Shown piece by piece: positions 24,476 to 32,590 of a stretch of DNA of 64,000 bases (positions are counted from its first letter, which is position 1; each line of letters begins with the position of its first letter). This DNA is from an uncultured Crocinitomix sp. Its GTDB lineage: Bacteria; Bacteroidota; Bacteroidia; Flavobacteriales_D; Crocinitomicaceae. The stretch lies in NCBI GenBank assembly GCA_937136425.1, contig CAKZON010000110.1:85466-149465 (forward strand), given 5' to 3'. The notes under the pieces were generated by a model, which did not search any database, was not told where the DNA came from, and saw only the letters and a list, made by a program, of their open reading frames with translations. The translations under genes were made by a program, and so were the position numbers.

Positions 24476-25984
24476 ATGAAAATAAAATCATGGTTATTTG
24501 GTGTTGCCGGATTATTGTCAATTACAGTTTCGGCCCAAGAACGACAAAAAGTTGAATATCTTGAATACGATCTAGACAATGGTATTCACGTCATTCTACA
24601 TGAAGATCACTCCACACCAATTGTTGCAGTGACTATGATGTATAAAGTAGGTTCTAAAAACGAAAAAGTTGGAAGAACTGGATTTGCTCACTTTTTTGAA
24701 CACTTGATGTTTGAAGGAACCACAAACATTGACCGACACACATACGATAAGTTTGTTGAAGGTGCAGGTGGAGCATTAAACGCGAACACTTCACAAGACA
24801 GAACTTTTTACTATGAATTATTGCCTTCTAATCAGCTAGAGCTAGGTTTATGGCTTGAGTCTGAGCGATTGTTACATGCCAAAGTTGAAAACATTGGTAT
24901 TGAAACACAGCGTGAGGTTGTAAAAGAGGAAAAAAGACAAAGAATGGACAATCAACCTTATGGTTCGTTCATGTATGAAATTTTTAGAAGAGCGTATAAA
25001 GAGCATCCATACAGATGGGTGCCTATTGGAAGCATGGAAGATTTAGATGCTGCCGAGGAAGCTGACTACGTTAATTTTTACAGAACTTTTTACGTACCGC
25101 ACAATGTAACTCTTTCAATTGCTGGTGATATTGATGTTGCGCAAGCTAAAAAATGGATTAATTTATATTTTGCTTCTATCCCAAATGGTGAAAAATTAAA
25201 CATTTACCGCGATAGAGAATTTCTTTCAGCTACCGCTTTTAATAAAAAGTATGAAGGTCAAGTTGCTGCCAAGGTTTTAACCTCTGCTAATTTTGATTCT
25301 GATTTCAGTGGAGACATGTCAACAGAAGATTTTATCAAAAAATATTTTCCAAAAGCAAGTGAAAAACCTATCGCTGTTCCAAGACCAACAATTAAAGAAG
25401 GTTTATTAAAAGAAGAAATTAGAGATACCATTTATGATAACATACAATTACCCGCTGTAGCAATAGCCTACAGAACGCCGGAACTAAATCATAAAGACAA
25501 GTACGCGGTAGACATGTTAACCATGCTATTGGCGCAAGGTAATAGTTCTCGTCTTGTTAAAAACGTAGTTGAAAAAGAGCAAAAAGCAGTAATGGCGGTT
25601 TCATTCCCATTCCCTTTAGAAGGCCCTGGAATAGCTATTAATTTAGCAATTGCAAATATGGGAGTTGATCCTGCTGATTTAGAAAAATCGATAGATGCTC
25701 AAGTTAAACTAATTCAAACCGAATTAATTTCTGATCAAGAACTTCAAAAATTAAGAAACATGATTGAAAGTGATTTTGTTTCTTCAAACTCAACCATGGC
25801 GGGAATTGCTGAATCTTTAGCTGATTATTACGTATATCAAGGTGATACTGATTTAATCAACACAGAATTAGATCGATACATGGCAGTAACAAAAGAAGAC
25901 ATAAAACGCGTTGCAAACGCTTATTTTAATTCAAATAACCGAGTAGTTCTTTACTATTTACCTAAACCAACAGAAGGGAATTAA
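24476..25984 (+). CDS. M16 family zinc peptidase, catalytic subunit type
   Basis: A 502-residue insulinase/MPP-type peptidase, exported by a signal peptide (ending LSITVSAQ). The inverted zinc motif H-x-x-E-H is intact (HFFEHLMFEG, about residues 70-74), with the distal Glu in ETQREVVKEEKRQ (about 142-154). Two M16 domains follow, the second containing LPAVAIAYRTPEL. A segment of about 45-60 residues (241-304; EFLSATAFNKKYEGQVAAKVL onward) between the two domains seems extra compared with typical family members. The next gene encodes the non-catalytic partner type, 48 nt downstream. The pair probably degrades peptides in the periplasm. Confidence 0.92.
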   Translation: MKIKSWLFGVAGLLSITVSAQERQKVEYLEYDLDNGIHVILHEDHSTPIVAVTMMYKVGSKNEKVGRTGFAHFFEHLMFEGTTNIDRHTYDKFVEGAGGALNANTSQDRTFYYELLPSNQLELGLWLESERLLHAKVENIGIETQREVVKEEKRQRMDNQPYGSFMYEIFRRAYKEHPYRWVPIGSMEDLDAAEEADYVNFYRTFYVPHNVTLSIAGDIDVAQAKKWINLYFASIPNGEKLNIYRDREFLSATAFNKKYEGQVAAKVLTSANFDSDFSGDMSTEDFIKKYFPKASEKPIAVPRPTIKEGLLKEEIRDTIYDNIQLPAVAIAYRTPELNHKDKYAVDMLTMLLAQGNSSRLVKNVVEKEQKAVMAVSFPFPLEGPGIAINLAIANMGVDPADLEKSIDAQVKLIQTELISDQELQKLRNMIESDFVSSNSTMAGIAESLADYYVYQGDTDLINTELDRYMAVTKEDIKRVANAYFNSNNRVVLYYLPKPTEGN

Positions 25985-26032
25985 ACAATAGCATAATTCA
26001 AAAAAATCGGTTAAAAAATTAAATTATATCAA

Positions 26033-28189
26033 ATGAAAAAATTATTATTAATTCTCACAATAATCAGTCTAAGCAGTTCTGTAATTGCCCAATTAGACCG
26101 TTCGGTTGTTCCAACAGCTCAGCCTAACCCAGAAATAAAGATTGAGATCCCTGAATCCATGACATTTTCAAATGGATTAGAGGTAATTATGGTAGAAAAC
26201 CATAAACAACCTGTAGTTTCATTTCAGTTATTTGTAGATTATCCAGAAGAAATGCAAGGAGAATTAGCAGGTGTAAACAGTATTTTTGGAGAATTACTTT
26301 CTGCTGGAACTCAACGTACACCGAAAGATCAGTTTGATGAGCAAATTGATTATATCGGCGCTACTTTCTCTACAAACTCTAGAGGTTTTTATGCATCATC
26401 ATTGAAAAAGCACACATCTAAATTGCTAACTTTAGTAAATGAGGTATTAATGAGTCCTGCATTTCCACAAGAGGATTTTGATAGAGTTGTTTCTCAATAC
26501 GAATCTAGTTTAGCTGCTACTGCATCTGACGCAGGTACAATTTCATCCAACGTTTCTTCGGTAGTTAACTATGGTGCTAATCATCCATACGGCGAAGTAA
26601 TGACGGATGTTACCTTAGCTAATATCAGTTTAGATGATGTGAAAGCATTTCACAAAAAGTACTTTGTTCCTAACCATGCTTATTTAGTAATTGTGGGAGA
26701 CATTACTAAAGATGATGTTAAACGATATGCAAGCGAATATTTTGAAACATGGCCAAAAGGTGAAGAATTAACAGCAGCAGACTATGCTGTTCCGCCAGCT
26801 AAAGGAAACAATGTATATTTTGTAAACAAACCTGGAGCAGTTCAAAGTGTTATTAACATAACGCATTCAGTTAAATTAACTCCTGGACATGAAGATGAAA
26901 TTAAATTAAACCTTTTAAACCAAGTATTAGGTGGAGGAAGTTTCTCAGCACGTTTAATGTCAAATTTAAGAGAAGATAAAGCTTATACATATGGGTGCTA
27001 TTCAAACTTTAATAGTGACAAACTAATTGGATCCTTTTCTGCAGGCGGAAGCTTTAGAAATGAAGTTTCTGACAGCGCTATTGTTCAAATATTAGCAGAG
27101 ATTGCTAGAATTGCTGATGAGGAAGTTTTAGACAACGAACTAGACTTAGTAAAAAAATCTATTACTGGAGCATTTGCAAGATCTTTAGAAAAACCAGAAA
27201 CAATTGCAAGGTTTGCACTAAATACAATTCGCTACAATTTACCAGCCGATTATTATGCCACTTATTTGCAAAAGCTTGAGCGCATTACAAAGCAAGACTT
27301 AATTTTAGTTGCTTCAGAATATTTATCTCCTAAAAACATAAACATTGTAGTTGTTGGTAATGAAGATATTGCTGAAAAACTAGCCGTTTTTGACACAGAT
27401 GGAAAAATAACATATAAAAATTATTATGGTCAAGATGTTGAAAGACTGAAAGAAGTTGAAAGCGGTGTTACGGCTGAATCAATTTTCAATAATTATTATA
27501 TGAAAACCATGATGGCAACTAATGAAGCTGAATTAGCAGACAAAGTTAAAGCTGCAAAACAAATTGAAACGATCTCTAAAGCAGAATTAAAAGCCTACAG
27601 CGCAACTATATACATGTACAGTGCAGAAGCCGAAACAAACAAAACAGCTGCTTACGTCTTTATGGAAAGCCCAATGGGAAGTGGAGCTCAGCAAAAAGAA
27701 TGGTTTGATGGAACTTTGGGAGGTAATGTTGCTGGCCCTATAGTTAACATGTATGAAGGTGAAGAACTTGAAGACAAGAAAAAGCCCAACTTCCCTGTAA
27801 AGCAAATCTATTATAAAGATGATGCTGACGTTACTGTTGATTTAATGGGAATTGCGAACATTGATGACGTTGAATATTATAAAATCAAAATCACAGGAAA
27901 AGAAGCAACTATTATTGAATTTTATGATGTTAAATCGGGAATGTTAATGATTAGCGAAACCTATGGTACTAATGAAAATGACGAGCCAACTACAGCCATT
28001 ATAAAATTCGATAATTACGAAGAAAACTCTGGACTTTACCTGCCTAAAAACACAACGATCAATAACGAAGGTTTATTAATTGAGTTTGAGGTTGTAAGTA
28101 GAAAAATTAGTAAAAAAGTAAAATCAAAAGCCTTCTCTGGAAACTTCAAGAAAGTTGAAAAAGTTATAGGCAAATTGATGAAAGGATAA
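26033..28189 (+). CDS. M16 family peptidase-like subunit lacking HxxEH, with C-terminal extension
   Basis: A 718-residue exported protein (signal MKKLLLILTIISLSSSVIAQ) with two M16 domains. The zinc motif is absent: where HxxEH is expected the sequence reads AGVNSIFGELLSAGTQ. This is the alpha-type, non-catalytic subunit that usually pairs with an active M16 protein. The second domain has GGSFSARLMSNLREDKAYTYG, the conserved R/Y region used in substrate binding. Beyond the normal length, residues about 490-718 form an extra beta-rich domain (YYKIKITGKEATIIEFYDVKSG) that resembles LolA-like/outer-membrane lipoprotein-sorting folds. It follows the active subunit in one operon. Confidence 0.9.
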   Translation: MKKLLLILTIISLSSSVIAQLDRSVVPTAQPNPEIKIEIPESMTFSNGLEVIMVENHKQPVVSFQLFVDYPEEMQGELAGVNSIFGELLSAGTQRTPKDQFDEQIDYIGATFSTNSRGFYASSLKKHTSKLLTLVNEVLMSPAFPQEDFDRVVSQYESSLAATASDAGTISSNVSSVVNYGANHPYGEVMTDVTLANISLDDVKAFHKKYFVPNHAYLVIVGDITKDDVKRYASEYFETWPKGEELTAADYAVPPAKGNNVYFVNKPGAVQSVINITHSVKLTPGHEDEIKLNLLNQVLGGGSFSARLMSNLREDKAYTYGCYSNFNSDKLIGSFSAGGSFRNEVSDSAIVQILAEIARIADEEVLDNELDLVKKSITGAFARSLEKPETIARFALNTIRYNLPADYYATYLQKLERITKQDLILVASEYLSPKNINIVVVGNEDIAEKLAVFDTDGKITYKNYYGQDVERLKEVESGVTAESIFNNYYMKTMMATNEAELADKVKAAKQIETISKAELKAYSATIYMYSAEAETNKTAAYVFMESPMGSGAQQKEWFDGTLGGNVAGPIVNMYEGEELEDKKKPNFPVKQIYYKDDADVTVDLMGIANIDDVEYYKIKITGKEATIIEFYDVKSGMLMISETYGTNENDEPTTAIIKFDNYEENSGLYLPKNTTINNEGLLIEFEVVSRKISKKVKSKAFSGNFKKVEKVIGKLMKG

Positions 28190-28195
28190 ATATCG

Positions 28196-28236
28196 CTCAC
28201 TCAATAGTTTATCAAACTGTTAAATTATTGAGTGAG
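28196..28236 (+). terminator. Long stem-loop after the M16 operon, no T-tract
   Basis: A 16-bp stem with one G-U pair (28196-28211 with 28221-28236) encloses a 9-nt loop, 6 nt after the stop. It is not followed by a T-tract, so it may act as an mRNA-stabilising 3' structure or an atypical terminator. Confidence 0.5.
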
Positions 28237-28289
28237 AGTTGTCTCTCCCCCAAATAATAGCTAAATTCGCACCAAGAATTATAGCTTGA

Positions 28290-29393
28290 ATGAAGTCTAC
28301 AATATTATTCTTCTTAACATTATTCACTGTTACTACATACGGTCAAACGGTGTTTTCAGAATCTTTTGATGAAGCAGATGATGCTATTACAGGTTCTGAC
28401 GCAATTGGCCCTGCTACTTGGACAACAACTTGTCCTGGTTCTATTGCTGCTTCAGATTATTTCAAAGTCAATGCTGGAAAATTAGAAGCAAGAGACACTA
28501 ATAGCCCGGCTGCAACATGGACAACAGGCGACATTGATATTAGCTCATGCACAGGGTTAGATATTTCCTTCACAATTGAAGAATTGTCTAACATGGAGGA
28601 ATGTATTGATTGCGGTGGTACTGGTGCCCCATGTATTGATTGGGTAAAACTTGAATACAATTTAGATGGCGGAGGCTGGACAGAAGTAGCTGGTGTTACC
28701 TGTGCTTTGGCAGAGTCGCCAGGAGAAATGATTCAAATCGGGGATATTCCAATGGGCGGTCCTCTTGACTTCACATCTCCATGTATAGATTTTGGCAGCA
28801 CCATACAACTCAGAATTTCTTGCAAGTGTTGGGCCGGTGACGAAGTATGGCGATTTGATGACATAGTTGTATCCTGTAATGATTGTGTATTACCTGTTGA
28901 AATTATTGATTATAAAGCCGTGCAAAATTCTAACGGAATGCAAATCAATTGGACGAGCATAAACGAACGCTCTAATGATTATTTTCTATTGGAACGCTCT
29001 TATGATGGCGTGAAATATGAAACCGTAAAAAAAATAGAAGGAGCAGGAAGTTCTTCGGATGATATTGCCTACTCGGTGACAGATAAAAAAGCGAAACTAG
29101 GCAAGGTTATTTATTACCGATTAACACAATTTGATTTTGATGGAAAATCGAACTACACAGAAATAATTTCTGTTGAATCTAATCCAACAACGAAAATCTT
29201 TTATAGTAATAACCAACTGCACTATTCTGTGCAAGGTAAACAATTTCAACATCTACATATCTACAACTTAAACGGACAACTAGTTCATGAAGAAGTTGTA
29301 AGCGAATCAGGATCAATCCCGTGGAATAGATCAGGTTTTTTCCTGATTGAAATTCCAGAAACCAATCATCATCAAAAACTTGTAACACCCTAA
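28290..29393 (+). CDS. Secreted Cys-rich protein with divergent T9SS-type C-terminus
   Basis: A 367-residue protein with a signal peptide (ending TTYGQ). The N-terminal half is a beta-sandwich-like domain rich in Cys (CIDCGGTGAPCIDW, CKCW, SCNDCVLPVE), suggestive of several disulfides. The segment VLPVEIIDYKAVQNSNGMQI to YYRLTQFDFDGK is the Ig/FnIII-like module that in Bacteroidota precedes T9SS sorting domains. The last 70 residues (HLHIYNLNGQLVHEEV) resemble a type A sorting domain but lack its usual VYPNP start, so export by T9SS is probable rather than certain. Confidence 0.72.
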   Translation: MKSTILFFLTLFTVTTYGQTVFSESFDEADDAITGSDAIGPATWTTTCPGSIAASDYFKVNAGKLEARDTNSPAATWTTGDIDISSCTGLDISFTIEELSNMEECIDCGGTGAPCIDWVKLEYNLDGGGWTEVAGVTCALAESPGEMIQIGDIPMGGPLDFTSPCIDFGSTIQLRISCKCWAGDEVWRFDDIVVSCNDCVLPVEIIDYKAVQNSNGMQINWTSINERSNDYFLLERSYDGVKYETVKKIEGAGSSSDDIAYSVTDKKAKLGKVIYYRLTQFDFDGKSNYTEIISVESNPTTKIFYSNNQLHYSVQGKQFQHLHIYNLNGQLVHEEVVSESGSIPWNRSGFFLIEIPETNHHQKLVTP

Positions 29394-29483
29394 TTTTCCT
29401 GCTTCAACTTTGAATATCTACTTGATCTTCAATTCAAGGGGAAATAAATTCAATAAATTCGTTTACACACGCCCTGCATTTCG

Positions 29484-29491
29484 TATCTTTG
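29484..29491 (+). promoter_or_regulatory. Candidate -7 box of dnaB
   Basis: TATCTTTG is a full TAnnTTTG match, and the ATG at 29499 comes only 8 nt after the box. Transcription would start at or next to the initiation codon, predicting a leaderless mRNA. Confidence 0.5.
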
Positions 29492-29498
29492 TGTAAGA

Positions 29499-31067
29499 AT
29501 GGATGACAAAAAGCAAATAAAACCTAGCAATAAACGTGGACTCGTACAAACCACTGTAAACGCAGTTAGCGAAGCTGGAAAATTGCCTCCTCAAGCACCA
29601 GACATTGAAGAAGCGGTAATTGGTGCTATGCTTCTTGAAAAAAATGCGGTGAATGATGCCATTGACATTCTACAACCTGAAAGTTTTTATAAACCTGCCC
29701 ACCAAAAAATATTTTCGACTATTCTTGAATTATTTGCTAATTCTGAGAGTATTGATATTCTGAGTGTTACTGAACGGTTAAGAAAAAAAGGAGAATTGCA
29801 GTTGGTTGGCGGCCCCGGTTATATTGCCCAATTAACAAGCCGAATTGCCTCTGCTGCGCATATTGAATATCACGCCCGAATAATTTCGGAGAAATTCATT
29901 CTTCGTTCATTAATTGAAGTTTCTTCTGACGTAATTAAAAACGCGTATGACGAAACCAAAGATGTTTTTAATGTATTAAATGAGGCGGAAGAAGGACTAT
30001 TTAAAATTGCCGAAGGTAACTTGAAAAAGAGTTATGGAAAAGTTGGTGACCTAGTTCAAGAAGCCATTGAAGAAATTCAAAAAGCAAGTGAAAACACAGA
30101 TGGTGTAAGTGGTGTGCCTACTGGATTTACAGATTTGGATCGATTAACTTCTGGTTGGCAAAAATCAGATATGATTGTATTGGCTGCTCGACCTGGTATG
30201 GGTAAAACGGCCTTTGTACTTTCCATGGCAGCTAATTCAGCTGTTCAATTTGGTCAGGGTGTTGCGGTATTCTCATTAGAGATGTCAAGTGTGCAGTTGA
30301 CAAAACGTTTAATGGCTATGGAAACAGGAATCTCTTCCGAGAAATTACGGAAAGGATTTACAGACCAAGCAGATTGGGATCAATTACACGGAAAAATTAA
30401 CGACTTAGCTACTGCTCCATTATTTATTGATGACACTCCTGCCCTTTCAATTTTTGAATTGCGTGCAAAATGCCGTCGATTAAAAATGCAGCACGATATC
30501 CAACTGGTAATTATTGATTATTTGCAATTAATGACCGCCGGAACTTCAGGAGGAAATCGTGAGCAAGAAATTAGTACCATTTCCCGTTCCATTAAAGAAA
30601 TCGCAAAAGAAATTAACGTTCCAATAATTGCTTTATCACAGCTGAGTCGTTCGGTTGAAACGCGTGGAGGTGATAAACGTCCAATGCTATCAGATTTACG
30701 TGAATCTGGTGCAATTGAGCAGGATGCGGATATGGTTGTTTTCATCTATCGTCCAGAATATTATGGACTTGTAGAGGATGAAAACGGAATGCCAACGGAT
30801 GGAATTGGCGAGATTATTGTAGCTAAACATAGAAATGGTTCATTGGATACCATACGTTTACGATTCGTCAAACAATTAACTAAGTTTGATAACCTAGACG
30901 CTTTTGACGAATTCCAATTGCCAGGAGTGCAGGCACATGATGCTGGAATGAGTTCGAATCGAGAATTTGATTCAAACCCTGAAACCATGACCATGCAAAG
31001 TAGAATGAATGATGATGATGATGACGTGACTTTCACCTCTAAAATGGACGATAACGTACCTTTTTAA
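29499..31067 (+). CDS. dnaB: Replicative DNA helicase DnaB
   Basis: A 522-residue hexameric helicase that unwinds DNA at the replication fork. The N-terminal domain (about 30-140; PPQAPDIEEAVIGAMLLEKNAV) is followed by a linker and a RecA-like motor with Walker A (ARPGMGKTA, about 232-240), the SLEMSSVQLTKRL segment, Walker B (LVIIDYLQLM), and the SQLSRSVETR arginine-finger region. The acidic C-terminal tail of about 45 residues (MNDDDDDV) is typical of the phylum. No intein is present at the usual Walker A site. Confidence 0.97.
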   Translation: MDDKKQIKPSNKRGLVQTTVNAVSEAGKLPPQAPDIEEAVIGAMLLEKNAVNDAIDILQPESFYKPAHQKIFSTILELFANSESIDILSVTERLRKKGELQLVGGPGYIAQLTSRIASAAHIEYHARIISEKFILRSLIEVSSDVIKNAYDETKDVFNVLNEAEEGLFKIAEGNLKKSYGKVGDLVQEAIEEIQKASENTDGVSGVPTGFTDLDRLTSGWQKSDMIVLAARPGMGKTAFVLSMAANSAVQFGQGVAVFSLEMSSVQLTKRLMAMETGISSEKLRKGFTDQADWDQLHGKINDLATAPLFIDDTPALSIFELRAKCRRLKMQHDIQLVIIDYLQLMTAGTSGGNREQEISTISRSIKEIAKEINVPIIALSQLSRSVETRGGDKRPMLSDLRESGAIEQDADMVVFIYRPEYYGLVEDENGMPTDGIGEIIVAKHRNGSLDTIRLRFVKQLTKFDNLDAFDEFQLPGVQAHDAGMSSNREFDSNPETMTMQSRMNDDDDDVTFTSKMDDNVPF

Positions 31068-31123
31068 AAGCGAAACACTTTATATCACGTTACGTTTTCA
31101 TCAAAAAACGATTATAGAATTAC

Positions 31124-32389
31124 GTGAAAAACATAGTTTATACCTTATTATTTCTTTGCTGTTGGGCAATCCCACTTCAATCTAGCGCAAATGCTATTTT
31201 AGTCCCTATGGATGAAACGCAAAAAGATCATTTAAAAGCTTATGGCGTTGCATATTGGGTTTTAGAAAATGAAATTGTCATGGAGTGGCTCCTAAACTAT
31301 AGAGGCGGAAGTTTTCTTTTCCCTCAAAACCCATACATTGAAGAACAGTTGGTCATTAAAGGAATTTCCTTTAAAGTATTACCTGACATTAAAGTAAAAC
31401 AAATTAAATCAGAAATTGCGAATCCTGAAGTCAATATGGAAGTGGTTCAACTAGAAACTGCACCTAAAATTGCTGTGTACACGCCAACAGGTAAGCAACC
31501 TTGGGATGACGCCGTAACACTTGTATTAACTTATGCAGAAATACCGTACGAAGAGATTTATGACTCAACGGTAGTAACAGGAGGTTTACCTGAATTTGAT
31601 TGGTTACATCTACATCATGAAGATTTCACTGGGCAATACGGAAAATTTTATCGTAGTTATCACAATCAATCATGGTATCAAAAACAAGTGCGCGACAATG
31701 AAGCCATGGCGGCAAAATTAGGATTTGAAAAAGTATCAGAATTAAAACTTGATGTGGCTTTACGAATTCGAGAATTTGTGGCTGGTGGAGGGTTCCTATT
31801 CACTATGTGCTCTGGAACAGACAGTTATGACATTGCTTTGAGTGCGCAAAACACGGATATATGCGAGCACATGTATGACCATGATCCTGCTTCCCCAGAT
31901 TTTCAAAGCAAAATAGACTATAATCAAACCTTGGCTTTTAAGGACTACACGGTATCTAAAGATCCTATGGAATATGAATATTCGGATATTGATGGTACGA
32001 GAGATCATAAATTAGCCGAAAATTTAGACAAGTTTTACTTATTTGATTTTTCTGCTAAATGGGACATTGTTCCAACAATGCTTTGCCAAAACCATACAAA
32101 AGAAATTGACGGATTTATGGGGCAAACTACAGATTTTAGAAAAGAATTTATAAAACCAGATGTATTGGTAATGGGCGAAAATAAGGCCATTGGAACAGCG
32201 CGATATATTCATGGAGAATTTGGACAAGGAACTTGGACATTTTATGGAGGACATGATCCAGAAGATTATAGACACATGGTTGGTGATCCTCCTACAGACT
32301 TAAGCCTTCACCCTAATTCGCCTGGTTACCGCTTAATCTTGAACAATATTCTTTTTCCAGCTGCAAAAAAGAAAAAACGAAAAACATAA
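31124..32389 (+). CDS. Exported protein of the family often labelled 'asparagine synthetase B', function unknown
   Basis: A 421-residue exported protein (signal ending QSSANA) starting at GTG 31124; there is no ATG alternative. From memory, close relatives in Flavobacteriales carry the database name asparagine synthetase B. Nothing supports that name: there is no N-terminal catalytic Cys of the glutaminase domain and no SGGxDS pyrophosphatase motif, and the protein is exported. Instead the middle resembles a class I glutamine-amidotransferase/ThuA-like fold (KIAVYTPTGKQPWDDAVTLV, then FVAGGGFLFTMCSGTDSYD with a Cys at the elbow). The C-terminus is very basic (AAKKKKRKT). It lies next to a TPR-OmpA protein. 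Confidence 0.65.
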   Translation: MKNIVYTLLFLCCWAIPLQSSANAILVPMDETQKDHLKAYGVAYWVLENEIVMEWLLNYRGGSFLFPQNPYIEEQLVIKGISFKVLPDIKVKQIKSEIANPEVNMEVVQLETAPKIAVYTPTGKQPWDDAVTLVLTYAEIPYEEIYDSTVVTGGLPEFDWLHLHHEDFTGQYGKFYRSYHNQSWYQKQVRDNEAMAAKLGFEKVSELKLDVALRIREFVAGGGFLFTMCSGTDSYDIALSAQNTDICEHMYDHDPASPDFQSKIDYNQTLAFKDYTVSKDPMEYEYSDIDGTRDHKLAENLDKFYLFDFSAKWDIVPTMLCQNHTKEIDGFMGQTTDFRKEFIKPDVLVMGENKAIGTARYIHGEFGQGTWTFYGGHDPEDYRHMVGDPPTDLSLHPNSPGYRLILNNILFPAAKKKKRKT

Positions 32390-32427
32390 ATTGATTTTGG
32401 TATGCTTTTTGCCTAATTAGCTTTATA

Positions 32428-32466
32428 AAGTATTCATAAACAGCAAATCACATTTGCTAAGTATTC
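32428..32466. promoter_or_regulatory. Inverted repeat flanked by direct repeats upstream of the OmpA-type gene
   Basis: AGCAAAT-cac-ATTTGCT (32442-32458) is a 7-bp inverted repeat, flanked by two copies of AAGTATTC (32428-32435 and 32459-32466). It lies just upstream of the -33 element at 32488. Its symmetry suggests a regulator-binding site; a hairpin with a 3-nt loop is the alternative. Confidence 0.35.
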
Positions 32467-32487
32467 CCATTCCCCAGTTGTTTTTGT

Positions 32488-32517
32488 TTGATTCTTAATT
32501 ATTTTATTCTATTTTTG
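32488..32517 (+). promoter_or_regulatory. Bacteroidota-type promoter (TTG-N19-TATTTTTG)
   Basis: TTG at 32488-32490 and TATTTTTG at 32510-32517 are separated by 19 nt, matching both elements of the phylum's housekeeping promoter. It is the best complete promoter that I found in the window. The TTG start of the OmpA-type gene lies 73 nt downstream. Confidence 0.6.
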
Positions 32518-32590
32518 GAGGTGCCAATTGAAACGTTCAATTCCCGAATTGAATTGCAAGCCAAAAATGACAAATTAAAACTACTGATTC

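Noticed and set aside
31124..32389. Asparagine synthetase B
   Set aside because: There is no N-terminal catalytic Cys and no SGGxDS motif, and the protein has a signal peptide.
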